Below, piece after piece: positions 27,104-36,579 of a stretch of DNA of 64,000 nt. Below the pieces are notes generated by a model. That model searched no databases and was not told the origin of the DNA. It saw only the letters and a program-made list of their open reading frames with translations. Both the position numbers and the translations under genes were made by a program. The stretch comes from Pseudarthrobacter sp. PS3-L1 (GTDB taxonomy: Bacteria > Actinomycetota > Actinomycetes > Actinomycetales > Micrococcaceae): assembly GCF_030063285.1 (NCBI RefSeq), contig NZ_JASISU010000003.1, forward strand, positions 434,001-498,000, written 5' to 3'. The first letter of the stretch is position 1. Every line of letters starts with the position of its first letter.

Positions 27104-28864
27104 ATGCCTTTTTCCTCCCGGACCACACGTACCCTTACAATTGTTGGACTCACCGGTGCACTTGCCCTCAGCGGGTGCACAGCCGCTGTTCCGCCAGCAC
27201 CGGACGCTGTCGAGACCTCCGCGCAGCCGGTTCCCGTGGTTGTCCTGGCAGATGACACAACAGCACCGCGGAAGGTCCTTTCGGATTCCGAGGCCGGATC
27301 CGCGCTGCAGATGAGCCAGGCCCTCTACGAAGAAAGCCCCGTAGCTGTCGTTTTCGCGCGCGACAGTGCCACCGGATATGCCGGGACCGATGCGGATCTA
27401 GGACCCGCGGCAAGCGCAGCAGCCGGCCTGCAGGTGCCGCTGCTGGTGATAAATCCCGACGGCGGCGGGCTGGCTGAGGTAACAGGAGAACTGGATCGGC
27501 TGCGCGTGGAAACAGTGGTTGGCTATGGAAGTCCCGGGGCAGACTGGGCAAGGCTCCGCGCGTCCCGCGGGCTTTTGGCCGGGCCATCAGGCCCAGTAGA
27601 TTTTTCCTCGGTCCTTGGACTCGATGTCACGCCCGTGTCAGTGCAGGAGCCTGCTCTTATTACGTCCGTCAGTACTTTGGACAGCTCAGATCTGCGTCTG
27701 CTCGAGATACCTCCCCGGCCAGGACCAGCCACAGGGGAAACAACCGACCCGGCACTAGGCTCCACGTCCGACGTCGAACGCTCACTGGCTGACCAGGCCA
27801 CCGCTGCGACGCTGCCGGACTTCCGGGCTCCCGTACATCCCTCGCCCGCACTGGTGTTGGCAACAGCCTCTTCCGCCCCGGCGCCCCTGGCGACCGCCAG
27901 GGCGGCGGGAGCGAATGTCCAGGTACTGGCAGCGGGTGATCCCCGGTCAACCCCAGCGGCCGTAGATGCAGTGTCAGCACTACCCGATTCACCAGTTTTT
28001 GGTATCGGCGCCGACTTCGGAACTGACGCGGATTTCGCAGACCACACAGCTGTGGCCGCGACAGGCGTACAACTCCCCGGCGGCGGGCAGACAGTGTTTC
28101 CCGGCCGACGCATGGTGGCTCTTTATGGCCATCCCAGCGGCCCCTTCCTTGGGGCGCTGGGAGAACAGGGGATTGCGGACACCATGGCGAGGGTGAAGGA
28201 TCTTGCAGCCCAGTATCAGCCCTACAGCGACGAGCCTGTGATCCCTGCGCTTGATCTCATCGCTACAGTTGCCAGCGGCGCGGCCGGACCTGACGGTAAC
28301 TACTCCAACGAGACGCCCGTGGCTGATCTCATGCCCTGGGTGGCCGCGGCGGAAAAGGCGGGAATCTATGTGGTGCTTGATTTTCAGTCTGGGCGCACGG
28401 ATTTCCTTTCCCAGGTGCGCATGTACGAAGAACTCCTCACCCGCCCAACAGTCGGCCTGGCACTGGATCCGGAGTGGCGTCTTACTCCCGATCAGGTTCC
28501 GCTGGAACAGATTGGCACTGTCAGCGCCGAGGAAATAAATGCAACGTCGGCATGGCTGGCACATCTGACGCGGACAAGGAAGCTTCCCCAAAAAATGCTG
28601 ATGGTCCACCAATTTAGGGTGGACATGATCTCCAACCGCGGGGCGCTGGATCTCTCACACAGCGAACTGTCGCTGACACTCCATGCCGACGGCCATGGAA
28701 CGACTGCCCAGAAACTGGAAACATGGAAGGCCCTGCAGGACACCATGCCAGCGGGAGTGTGGCCCTCGTGGAAAAACTTCTACGACGAAGACAAGCCCAT
28801 GCTGACTCCGGAGCAGACGTACACGGAGGTAGCGCCGAAGCCGTGGCTGGTCACCTACCAGTAG
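27104..28864 (+). CDS. Putative secreted lipoprotein, unknown function
   Basis: A 586-residue protein with a lipoprotein signal (ALSGC, Cys at about 24) and a low-complexity Ala/Pro/Thr-rich linker afterwards. The first half (about 45-320) has repeated alpha/beta units such as VVFARDSATGYAGTDADLGPAASAAAGLQVPLLVI that recall cell-wall-binding repeat (CWB2-like) modules. The second half (about 325-586) contains GIYVVLDFQSGRTDF and VGLALDPEWRL, which look like beta-alpha barrel strands, perhaps a degenerate glycoside hydrolase. It is probably exposed on the cell surface. No function assigned. Confidence 0.75.
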   Translation: MPFSSRTTRTLTIVGLTGALALSGCTAAVPPAPDAVETSAQPVPVVVLADDTTAPRKVLSDSEAGSALQMSQALYEESPVAVVFARDSATGYAGTDADLGPAASAAAGLQVPLLVINPDGGGLAEVTGELDRLRVETVVGYGSPGADWARLRASRGLLAGPSGPVDFSSVLGLDVTPVSVQEPALITSVSTLDSSDLRLLEIPPRPGPATGETTDPALGSTSDVERSLADQATAATLPDFRAPVHPSPALVLATASSAPAPLATARAAGANVQVLAAGDPRSTPAAVDAVSALPDSPVFGIGADFGTDADFADHTAVAATGVQLPGGGQTVFPGRRMVALYGHPSGPFLGALGEQGIADTMARVKDLAAQYQPYSDEPVIPALDLIATVASGAAGPDGNYSNETPVADLMPWVAAAEKAGIYVVLDFQSGRTDFLSQVRMYEELLTRPTVGLALDPEWRLTPDQVPLEQIGTVSAEEINATSAWLAHLTRTRKLPQKMLMVHQFRVDMISNRGALDLSHSELSLTLHADGHGTTAQKLETWKALQDTMPAGVWPSWKNFYDEDKPMLTPEQTYTEVAPKPWLVTYQ

Positions 28865-28873
28865 GCAGCAGGA

Positions 28874-29161
28874 TCAGGAGGCCAGCCGTTCGGGAACGGC
28901 AACGTCCATCGCGGGTTGTGGCTGATTGATCTGCGCCCACACCTCATCCAGGGAAAGGCCCAGCACGTCCGCAATGGCGGCGATGGTTGGGAAAGCAGGA
29001 GTCGCAACGCGCCCTGACTCTATTTTACGCAGTGTCTCAGGGGAAATACTGGCGTCAAACGCGGTGGAGACAATGGAGCGCACGCCCCTGGCTTGGCGAA
29101 GGAGAGCACCCAGTCGGTGTCCGCGCTCGGCTTCTGCTGGGGTGAGGGGCAATCTGACCAT
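28874..29161 (-). CDS. XRE-type helix-turn-helix regulator
   Basis: A 95-residue DNA-binding protein with an XRE HTH at about 15-75 (SPETLRKIESGRVATPAFPTIAAIADVLGLSLDEVW). No effector domain. It is divergent from a methionine aminopeptidase gene with only 65 bp between, where short repeats lie; it may control both. Confidence 0.8.
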   Translation of the reverse strand: MVRLPLTPAEAERGHRLGALLRQARGVRSIVSTAFDASISPETLRKIESGRVATPAFPTIAAIADVLGLSLDEVWAQINQPQPAMDVAVPERLAS

Positions 29162-29165
29162 ACGA

Positions 29166-29207
29166 CCAATAGTAGTACCGTTATAGTATTACCGGGATAG
29201 TTATTGG
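29166..29207. promoter_or_regulatory. Candidate XRE operator between divergent genes
   Basis: Direct repeats ACCGTTATAGT (29177-29187) and ACCGGGATAGT (29191-29201), 14 bp apart, are flanked by inverted CCAATA (29166-29171) and TATTGG (29202-29207). The AT-rich stretch is unlike its surroundings. Confidence 0.45.
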
Positions 29208-29226
29208 TTTACGAGGAAGGTGTCGC

Positions 29227-29997
29227 ATGATCGAGATTCTGAGCCCAGCAGAGTTGGCCCGGGCCCGGGTTACGGGTGCCCTGGTGGGAAATATCTTGCA
29301 GACCATGAGGCAACGCGCCACCGTGGGGACCAATCTTCTGGATATCGACCGATGGACGCGGGAGATGATCCTGGAGGCAGGAGCACAGTCCTGCTATGTC
29401 GACTACGCCCCATCCTTTGGGCGCGGCCCTTTTGGACACTACATTTGCACGTCAGTCAATGACGCGGTCCTCCACGGGCTTCCCCACGACTACGCCCTCG
29501 CAGACGGCGACCTGGTGACACTGGACCTTGCCGTCCTGAAGGCCGGGATCGCCGCGGACTCAGCCGTCAGCTTTGTTGTCGGAGATTCGGCGCCCGCGGA
29601 GAGCCTTGCGCTGATCAGCACCACGGAAAAAGCACTTGAAGCGGCCATCGCCACGGCCGGCCCCGGCGCCCGGATCGGCGACATTGCGCATGCTATTGGA
29701 ACTGTCCTCAGCGAGGCAGGCTATCCCATCAACACTGAATTCGGTGGCCATGGAATCGGCTCCACCATGCACCAGGACCCCCACATTCCAAATACCGGAC
29801 GCCCTGGCCGGGGTTTTCAGCTCCGCCCGGGCCTGCTGCTGGCAATCGAACCGTGGGTGATGGCAGACACGGCAAAACTGGTCACGGATCCGGACGGCTG
29901 GACACTGCGCAGTGCCACTGGCTGCCGGACCGCGCACAGTGAGCACACCATCGCTATCACTGACGATGGTGCGGAAATCCTGACAGTGCGGGCCTGA
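29227..29997 (+). CDS. map: Methionine aminopeptidase type I
   Basis: Removes N-terminal Met from new proteins. The 256-residue protein has all five metal ligands: D100, D111, H175, E208 and E239, and H83 in the active site. Length and motifs (GHGIGSTMHQDP) are typical of MetAP-I. GAGGAAGG precedes the ATG. Coupling to a small XRE regulator is unusual for this housekeeping gene, so it may be a second, conditionally expressed copy. Confidence 0.92.
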   Translation: MIEILSPAELARARVTGALVGNILQTMRQRATVGTNLLDIDRWTREMILEAGAQSCYVDYAPSFGRGPFGHYICTSVNDAVLHGLPHDYALADGDLVTLDLAVLKAGIAADSAVSFVVGDSAPAESLALISTTEKALEAAIATAGPGARIGDIAHAIGTVLSEAGYPINTEFGGHGIGSTMHQDPHIPNTGRPGRGFQLRPGLLLAIEPWVMADTAKLVTDPDGWTLRSATGCRTAHSEHTIAITDDGAEILTVRA

Positions 29998-30056
29998 AGC
30001 CCCACGATTTTTCGCTGATGAAAGTGGCCGGGCCGAACCGGCGGCGCAAGCTGATA

Positions 30057-31034
30057 TCAGGAACCCGGAAGATTCACTGTGGCACGCACGGCAAGGTGAT
30101 CACTCTCTCCAGCGGGCAGCGTGGTGTTTGAGGTGACCTCAAGACCACGCTGCAGCACGTGGTCCAGACGCAGTGCCGCGAAAGGTTCACGGGGCCAGGA
30201 AAACCCGAACATTCCTTGGTCCTGATTAGGCTCATCAAGCGTTCCGGTCAGCGCAGAAAACGCGCGGTCTGTAGACGTAGCGTTGAAGTCCCCCACAGCA
30301 ATGAGCGCCGGGCTTTGATCGGCACGAAGGATGCCAGCTAGTTGGTCCAGCATTCGGTCCCTGTTACCGTGCTCATTCTGGCGAGCCGATGCGGCATGCA
30401 CTGCATAGAGGCGGACGCTTCCGGATTCGGTCTCAACCTGCGTTGTCAGTGCCCTCTTCCAGCCCAACCCCAGATCCAGCGGTTGGGAATCAGAGAGTAG
30501 GTATTTGCTCCAGAGACCCACTGTGCCCACCACAAAACTGTAGGGGTGTGTCTGGATGAGAGCTGCGGTAACACTCTGGGCGCTGCCGGCATCGAGCTCC
30601 TGCAGCGAGATGACGTCGCTCTCAGCCAGCGCTAGGGCTGACGCGGCAGCCGCTCCGGTGCCCGCCTCAATATTCTGGCTGCTGATGGTCAGCTGGTGCG
30701 CGGCAGCTTCAGGCGCACCCCAGGCAAGGGGGACAATCCCCGGACCAAAAATCGCCAGCCATGCCACTGCCGGAACCAGAACGGCAGCTACTCCCACCCG
30801 GCTCTTGGCCATCAGTGCCAGCACCAGCAGGGCGGGCACGGCCAGCCAATACCACGGTGCGGCACTGTCAACCCACAGGGACAGACCCATGACGTCGGGA
30901 ATGATGGAGTGAAAAAGTATGAGGAGCGTGCTCAGTAGCGCGCCCCAGATGAGGCATGCCCGCAGGATCCGCCGTGCACCGGAACTGCTGCCGGTCTGAC
31001 GCTGATGGCATGACGCGTCGTCAGGAAAGGACAT
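30057..31034 (-). CDS. Membrane-anchored endonuclease/exonuclease/phosphatase family protein
   Basis: A 325-residue protein: three hydrophobic segments (about 25-105) then an EEP catalytic domain (about 115-325). EEP landmarks are SSQNIEAG, VISLQELD (catalytic Glu), AVGDFNA and ESDHLAV. The topology puts the EEP domain outside the membrane. Nuclease, phosphatase or sphingomyelinase-type activity is possible. A GTG at 31040 is an alternative start two codons earlier. Confidence 0.82.
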   Translation of the reverse strand: MSFPDDASCHQRQTGSSSGARRILRACLIWGALLSTLLILFHSIIPDVMGLSLWVDSAAPWYWLAVPALLVLALMAKSRVGVAAVLVPAVAWLAIFGPGIVPLAWGAPEAAAHQLTISSQNIEAGTGAAAASALALAESDVISLQELDAGSAQSVTAALIQTHPYSFVVGTVGLWSKYLLSDSQPLDLGLGWKRALTTQVETESGSVRLYAVHAASARQNEHGNRDRMLDQLAGILRADQSPALIAVGDFNATSTDRAFSALTGTLDEPNQDQGMFGFSWPREPFAALRLDHVLQRGLEVTSNTTLPAGESDHLAVRATVNLPGS

Positions 31035-31093
31035 ATTCACCTACGTTGCCACAAAGAACTGACAACAAGCAGGGAGGCACCAGGCGGTCAGCC

Positions 31094-31990
31094 TCAACCA
31101 CCCTGTGATGGGGTGGGAGTCGCTTCGGAGCGGATCCGGGAACGCTTGCCGCCCAACTGTGCTGCAGCTCCTGCGCTGACCACCAGAATGATGCCGACCA
31201 GCTGGAGCGCCGAAGGTTGCTGATGCAGGATGATCAGACCCAGCACGACGCCCAAGGCCGGTTCCAGTGCCGTCAGCGTGCCAAACGCCGTCGGGGTCAT
31301 CCTGCGCAGGGCCAGCATCTCCAAGGCAAACGGCAGCACAGGCAGCAGGACTGCCAGCCCCGCAGCCGCGGCCAGGATTCCAAGGGTCAGGTGGCCTGCA
31401 GCTTGTGGAATTCCGAAGACCGCAGCAGTCAGCGCCGCAATCGGAATGGTCAGCGACAGGGTACCTATCCCGCTGAACCTGTCCCCGATGCGCTGCGTGA
31501 GGAGAATATAAAACGCCCACCCAACAGCGGAGAGGGCAGCAAATCCCACGCCCACTCGATCAAATCCGCCCTCCCACGGCTGGGTGAGGAGCACCACCCC
31601 GGCCAGGGCCAGCGCAGGCCAGGCGAGCGCACGCTGGCTATGGCTGCGGACTGCGGCCACCGTCAGCGGTCCCAGGAATTCGATGGCCACAGCGGTCCCC
31701 AGCGGTATGTGTTCAATCGCAGAGAGGAACCCCATGGTCATCACACCGGTGCTCACACCCAGTCCGGCAATGGTGGGAATATCGTTGCGGCGGATGGACC
31801 GCAGCGGTGGCCGAACCAGGAGGAGGAGAATCACGGCCCCCATGGTCAGGCGAAGCCAGGACGTTCCAAGGGGGCCCACAGCTGCAATGAGGTCAATGGA
31901 TAGCGCAGATCCCAGCTGGACCGAGAGCATGGCCGTCACAGCCAAGGTCCAGGCCGGAGGGGCAATATTGCGCGCGGCACGGCTACTCAT
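31094..31990 (-). CDS. EamA family (DMT) transporter, RhtA-like
   Basis: A 298-residue membrane protein with about ten hydrophobic segments in two EamA halves. It resembles RhtA-type amino-acid/threonine-homoserine exporters (GLGVSTGVMTMGFLSAIEHIPLGTAVAIEFLGP). The ATG at 31990 has GGAG upstream and overlaps the end of the XRE gene by 8 bp, so the two are one operon and the regulator probably controls the exporter. Confidence 0.86.
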   Translation of the reverse strand: MSSRAARNIAPPAWTLAVTAMLSVQLGSALSIDLIAAVGPLGTSWLRLTMGAVILLLLVRPPLRSIRRNDIPTIAGLGVSTGVMTMGFLSAIEHIPLGTAVAIEFLGPLTVAAVRSHSQRALAWPALALAGVVLLTQPWEGGFDRVGVGFAALSAVGWAFYILLTQRIGDRFSGIGTLSLTIPIAALTAAVFGIPQAAGHLTLGILAAAAGLAVLLPVLPFALEMLALRRMTPTAFGTLTALEPALGVVLGLIILHQQPSALQLVGIILVVSAGAAAQLGGKRSRIRSEATPTPSQGG

Positions 31991-32588
31991 GAACGGACTC
32001 CGCATGAGCACCCTGGCCAACCCCGGGCTCAAAAACGGCCAGGGAAAAGCAGGTGGGACCGGCGCCTGAGTTGCGGAAGGCATGGGGACGATCACCAGAG
32101 AAGGAGAGCGCATCACCGATCTCCAGCGTCACGCACTGGTCTTCTATCTGGACGGTCAGCTGCCCGGAATGGACCTGTAACAGCTCCTTGGTTCCCGTGG
32201 AGTGTGCTTCGCTCTCATGCGCGTCTCCAGGTCCAAGAGTCCAGTCCCACAGTTCCACCACATCCAGAGATCCGGTGCCGGCGACCAGGACACCGCGCCC
32301 GCCATTACTCGAGCTCCACAGCACGGCACCGTCTCCGTTGCGGGTCACCCTCGTGGCCTTGGGCTGGGGAGACTCCACGAGTGCGGGCAATCCAACGCCC
32401 AGGGCATCACCGATCCGCAGGAGCGTCCCGATACTGGGGTTGGCCGCGCCCTGTTCAACATTGATCAGCATCCGCCGGCTCACGCCTGCTGCTTCTGCGA
32501 GCTGGTCAAGCGTCAGGGCCCTGACCTGGCGCTCGTGCCTGATGCGCCCACCAATTGCCGCGGCGAGCGCGGCCGTTGTCCCGTCCAT
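31983..32588 (-). CDS. XRE family regulator with cupin domain
   Basis: A 201-residue regulator: XRE HTH at about 10-70 (LTLDQLAEAAGVSRRMLINVEQGAANPSIGTLLRI) plus a C-terminal cupin (about 115-190, KELLQVHSGQLTVQIEDQCVTLEIGDALSFSGDRPHAF), a common ligand-sensing pair. An upstream GTG at 32606 overlaps the direct repeats that look like its operator, so the ATG at 32588 was chosen. It likely regulates itself and the exporter downstream. Confidence 0.85.
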   Translation of the reverse strand: MDGTTAALAAAIGGRIRHERQVRALTLDQLAEAAGVSRRMLINVEQGAANPSIGTLLRIGDALGVGLPALVESPQPKATRVTRNGDGAVLWSSSNGGRGVLVAGTGSLDVVELWDWTLGPGDAHESEAHSTGTKELLQVHSGQLTVQIEDQCVTLEIGDALSFSGDRPHAFRNSGAGPTCFSLAVFEPGVGQGAHAESVHE

Positions 32589-32596
32589 AAGTGCAG

Positions 32597-32616
32597 CATA
32601 GTGCACTCATAGTGCA
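32597..32616. promoter_or_regulatory. Direct-repeat operator before the XRE-cupin gene
   Basis: CATAGTGCA occurs at 32597-32605 and again at 32608-32616, 11 bp apart (one helical turn), directly upstream of the regulator start. Probably an autoregulatory site. Confidence 0.5.
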
Positions 32617-35001
32617 TCAGATGTTTTGGTCCCGCGCCCCCGGCGCCTTATCCACCACGACAAACCGTTGATGGAACATCCTGACAACCTCGACCAGCAC
32701 GATCGCTCCGGCTGCCACCACGGCCAGAAGCAGCGCCGTGAACCTGGACAGGTCCGCAAATTCCAGAAAGTCCCGGGCCAGCGGGAGAACATACGCCACC
32801 ACCAGTCCACCGACCATCGCCGCCAGCAAGGCGGCCTTGAACCACGTGATGGGTCGGGCCAGTACCGCCAGGATCCAAAGGCCCACAACTCCCAGCAACA
32901 AAGATGCCCCGGTACGGATTTCCGGCTCCGGAATTCCAGCCGTTGCTGCGAGACGGGCAAAAACTGCCAGCCCGGCAGCCACCACGACGCCCGACGGAAC
33001 AGCGAAACTCAGCGAGCGCCGGAGGAAACCTGGTACGTAGCGCTGGGCATTGGGCAGCAGAGCAAGGAAAAACGCGGGGATACCGATGGTCAGGCCATCC
33101 GTCATGGAGAGCTGGCGGGGCAAAAACGGGAAGGGTAGGAACATGACTCCAAAAACCAGTGCCAGCACAACTGCATACGCGGTTTTGGTGAGGAAAAGCA
33201 TGGACACACGCTCAATATTGGCAATAACCTGCCGCCCCTCCGCGACCACTACCGGAAGATGGGAAAACTTCCCGTCCAGGAGGATCATCCGGGCCACTGC
33301 CTTGGTGGCGGCAGCCCCCGAGTTCATGGCGATGCCAATGTCCGCTTCCTTGATGGCCAGGGCATCATTGACACCGTCGCCGGTCATGGCAACAGTCCGG
33401 CCTGCGGCCTGCAATGCCACAACGATGGTTTTCTTCTGCTCCGGACTGACGCGGCCAAAGACCACGTTCTTTTCCAGGACGTTGATGAGCTCCCGCTGGT
33501 CCTCAGGGAGGTTGCGGGCATCGAATCCATGAGGCGCGTCCAATCCGACATCACGGGCAATGGCTGCCACAGTCTGCGGGTTGTCCCCCGAAATGACGCG
33601 GACGGCAACACCTTGCTCGGCGAAATATTCCAGAGTCTGGCGGGCATCAGCCCTGACGCTTTCGCGGAACGTCAGCAATGCCACGGGCGTGGCATCGACT
33701 GGGACGCTTTCGTCCGACGTCGGCGTTCCATGCGCCAGCACAAGCGTGCGCCGCCCCGTACGGGCAAGCTCAAGCGCCTTGGTGTGCAGATCAGAGGCCT
33801 CCGAGGGGAAAACCATCTCCGGTCCGCCCAGGACCCACATGTCCGTGCCAAATGTTACCGAGCTCCACTTCCTGGCCGAGGAAAAAGCTATCCTTCCCGA
33901 AGGATCCTCCGCGGGAATGTCCGAGTACTCGGCCGCCAAGCTGCGCGCCGTGGCGTTGGCGTCATTCTGGACGCCGTACCAGGCAAGGACGTGCTGCCAG
34001 CCGGGCACGTCCTTGACCACGTGCGCCGCATCAAAGACAATATTTCCCTGCGTAAGGGTACCGGTCTTGTCCAGGCAAATAATGTCTACTCGGGCCAGCC
34101 CCTCCACGGCAGGCAGTTCCTGGATCAGCACCTGCTGCCGGGAAAGCTTCACAGCTCCCACGGCAAACGCGATACTTGTCATCAGGACCAGGCCAAGCGG
34201 AACTGTGGCCACCACGGAGGCGATCGATGCCACCGCAGCCTCACGCCACGCTCCAGTCTCAACAGCCACGCTCCACCCACCCGCTGCAATCATCTGCGCG
34301 TTGAGCACAATGAGCGCCAGCGGCCCCACCAGCCACGCGACCCATTTCAGCACCCGGTCAATCGAGGACCGCAGCTCAGAGGAGACCAGCGAGAACCGCT
34401 TGGCCTCGGTGGCAATCCTGTTCGCGTAGGAATCAGCCCCCACCTGGAGAACCCGCGCCATTCCCTCACCTGCCACCACCACGGAACCGGACAGGACGCC
34501 GTCGTCCGTATTTTTCTCCACGGGATCCGATTCCCCCGTGAGCATCGATTCGTCCAGTTCCAGCCCGTCGGAATGAAGGACCCGCGCATCAGCGGATATC
34601 TGGTCCCCTGCACGAATGACCAGGATGTCATCCAACACCACGCCAGCCACTGCAATGTCATGTTCGACTGCGTCCCGCAGGACACGCGCGGTGGGAGCGT
34701 TGAGCAGGGCAAGCCGATCGAGGGCACGCTTGGCCCGATACTCCTGCACCGTGCCAATAACGGCGTTGAACAGGGCGCTCAACCCAAAGAGGGCATCCTG
34801 CCAGCGGCCCAGAAACATCAGGACCAGGAAACAGGCAGCAATGATGCCATTGAACAGCGTGAAAACATTGGCCCGGACAATGGTCCAGACGCTTCGGCTG
34901 GTGTTCTGCCTAAAGGCATTCGTCTGGTTCCGGGCAACCCGGTCATTTACCTGAGCAGCACTCAGACCCTTTTTCTCGGGTTCGGCTCGGGTGGCAGTCA
35001 T
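32617..35001 (-). CDS. CtpE-like cation-translocating P-type ATPase
   Basis: A 794-residue HAD-IC P-type ATPase. Visible motifs: actuator LTGESDPVEK, phosphorylation site DKTGTLTQG, ATP-binding and hinge GDGVNDALAIKEADIGIAM. There is no N-terminal heavy-metal domain. The shape and the AALFNAVIGTVQEYRAKR-like start resemble mycobacterial CtpE, a calcium pump, but the ion cannot be read from sequence. The start at 35001 was preferred over 35040. Confidence 0.88.
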   Translation of the reverse strand: MTATRAEPEKKGLSAAQVNDRVARNQTNAFRQNTSRSVWTIVRANVFTLFNGIIAACFLVLMFLGRWQDALFGLSALFNAVIGTVQEYRAKRALDRLALLNAPTARVLRDAVEHDIAVAGVVLDDILVIRAGDQISADARVLHSDGLELDESMLTGESDPVEKNTDDGVLSGSVVVAGEGMARVLQVGADSYANRIATEAKRFSLVSSELRSSIDRVLKWVAWLVGPLALIVLNAQMIAAGGWSVAVETGAWREAAVASIASVVATVPLGLVLMTSIAFAVGAVKLSRQQVLIQELPAVEGLARVDIICLDKTGTLTQGNIVFDAAHVVKDVPGWQHVLAWYGVQNDANATARSLAAEYSDIPAEDPSGRIAFSSARKWSSVTFGTDMWVLGGPEMVFPSEASDLHTKALELARTGRRTLVLAHGTPTSDESVPVDATPVALLTFRESVRADARQTLEYFAEQGVAVRVISGDNPQTVAAIARDVGLDAPHGFDARNLPEDQRELINVLEKNVVFGRVSPEQKKTIVVALQAAGRTVAMTGDGVNDALAIKEADIGIAMNSGAAATKAVARMILLDGKFSHLPVVVAEGRQVIANIERVSMLFLTKTAYAVVLALVFGVMFLPFPFLPRQLSMTDGLTIGIPAFFLALLPNAQRYVPGFLRRSLSFAVPSGVVVAAGLAVFARLAATAGIPEPEIRTGASLLLGVVGLWILAVLARPITWFKAALLAAMVGGLVVAYVLPLARDFLEFADLSRFTALLLAVVAAGAIVLVEVVRMFHQRFVVVDKAPGARDQNI

Positions 35002-35167
35002 GATGCAAGTCTGCGGGTGATGGTGCGCAAAAGAAAGCACCCTCCACCGTGCTCGCGCTGGCAGCGTTTTGTCGCGACACGCTTCCCAAGCCCTCTGCGG
35101 CGGGAAGAACGGCAGGACAGTGCCGCACGGCGGGATGGGCGGGGAAAATCTGCTCAGCCAATGTGAC

Positions 35168-35225
35168 TTGACGCACAGTGAGAGCGCGTGCTACTTTCCT
35201 TCAGTAAAACTTGTTAGCGCTAACA
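35168..35225 (+). promoter_or_regulatory. Promoter with LacI-type palindrome before chvE
   Basis: TTGACG (35168-35173), 18 bp, TACTTT (35192-35197). TGTTAGCGCTAACA (35212-35225), a perfect 14-bp palindrome of the LacI/GalR type, lies at about +8 to +21, where bound repressor would block transcription. No LacI gene is in the window. Confidence 0.7.
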
Positions 35226-35353
35226 GAATCGGGTTTTGACCCCTCATCTTGGCTAACCGGACCTAATTCATACTGGCATGCGAGACGGCATCGAGGCTGT
35301 CCCCCACCGGTATCTGTTCGTGGACTGTGTCGTCCGCGAAAGGAGCACAGCAC

Positions 35354-36478
35354 GTGAGAATCAAGAAACTCCTGGGCGCATTCGCCGTCGTCCTGGCGAT
35401 TACAGCTGGCGCAACCGGTTGCGGTGCCCGCGGCGGAGCTACAAGTTCCTCCGAGGGCGCGGACAACTCCGGCTCTTTGGTGGGAATATCAATGCCCACA
35501 CAGACCTCGGAGCGGTGGATCGCTGACGGCAAGAACGTCTCAGACTCCGTTGCCAAGCTGGGCTACAAGGCAGATCTCCAGTACGCCAACGACGACATCC
35601 CTACGCAGGTCGCCCAGATCGAGAACATGCTGACCAAAGGCGCAAAGGCCTTGATCATTGCAGCCATCGACGGGACCACCCTGACCGATGTCCTTGCCAA
35701 GGCCAAGGAACAGGACGTCAAGGTCATCGCCTATGACCGCCTCATCAACGGAACCCCGGACGTGGACTTCTACACCACATTCGATAACTACACCGTTGGC
35801 GTGCAGCAAGCCACCTCACTCCTGACGGGACTGGGTCTCGTGGACGCCACGGGCGCAAAGGTCGATGGCAAGGGCCCCTTCAACGTGGAACTGTTTGCCG
35901 GCAGCCCTGATGACAACAACGCCAACTTCTTCTGGTCCGGCGCCATGGATACCCTCCAGCCGTACCTCGACGCCGGGACCCTCAAAGTCCCCAGCGGCCA
36001 GACCAAATTCGAACAGGCAGCGATCCTGCGTTGGCAGGCGCCCGTAGCGCAGAAGCGGATGGAAGATATCCTCTCTGCGGCGTATAGCTCAGGCACGAAG
36101 CTCGACGGCGTACTGTCCCCATATGACGGTCTGTCGATCGGCATTATCTCGGCCCTGACCAGCACCGGTGGCTACTCCACAGGCGCACTCCCCGTGATCA
36201 CCGGCCAGGATGCAGAAAAAGGCTCCGTGAAGTCCATCATCGCCGGTGAACAGTACTCGACAATCTTCAAGGACACCCGCCAGTTGGGCGATCAGGCAGT
36301 CAAAATGGTTGACGCCCTCATGAAGGGCAAAGAGCCTGAGGTCAATGACACCGAGACATACAACAACAAGGTCAAGGTTGTTCCGGCGTACCTGCTGAAG
36401 TCCGTGATTATCACCAAGGACAACTACCAGAAGGAACTCATCGACTCGGGCTACTACACCGAGGCCGACGTCAAGTAA
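35354..36478 (+). CDS. chvE: Sugar ABC transporter substrate-binding lipoprotein (ChvE type)
   Basis: A 374-residue type I periplasmic-binding lipoprotein for a monosaccharide. It starts with GTG at 35354 behind AAAGGAG; the signal ends at a lipobox T-G-C (Cys about 24). [28 protein letters not shown] and [22 protein letters not shown] are typical of the ChvE/multiple-sugar subfamily. It is the first gene of an ABC operon and is separated from the ATPase by a strong hairpin, which usually raises binding-protein yield. Confidence 0.9.
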   Translation: MRIKKLLGAFAVVLAITAGATGCGARGGATSSSEGADNSGSLVGISMPTQTSERWIADGKNVSDSVAKLGYKADLQYANDDIPTQVAQIENMLTKGAKALIIAAIDGTTLTDVLAKAKEQDVKVIAYDRLINGTPDVDFYTTFDNYTVGVQQATSLLTGLGLVDATGAKVDGKGPFNVELFAGSPDDNNANFFWSGAMDTLQPYLDAGTLKVPSGQTKFEQAAILRWQAPVAQKRMEDILSAAYSSGTKLDGVLSPYDGLSIGIISALTSTGGYSTGALPVITGQDAEKGSVKSIIAGEQYSTIFKDTRQLGDQAVKMVDALMKGKEPEVNDTETYNNKVKVVPAYLLKSVIITKDNYQKELIDSGYYTEADVK

Positions 36479-36488
36479 GCACTACGTC

Positions 36489-36522
36489 GAGGGGCGGCCG
36501 GGCCAAGGCTCCGCCGCCCCTC
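36489..36522 (+). other. Intercistronic hairpin after chvE
   Basis: GAGGGGCGGC (36489-36498) and GCCGCCCCTC (36513-36522), a perfect 10-bp stem with a 14-base loop and no T run. Likely protects the chvE part of the mRNA or ends part of the transcripts. Confidence 0.55.
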
Positions 36523-36579
36523 TGCAGGCCACTGCAGCCGCAGTAGGGCCCAGGTTCAACAAGTCAGTGGGAATTGACG

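Noticed and set aside
33259..35166. 635-codon open frame on the plus strand opposite the P-type ATPase
   Set aside because: Antisense shadow of an ATPase with all catalytic motifs; rich in Arg, Gly and His with no family pattern.
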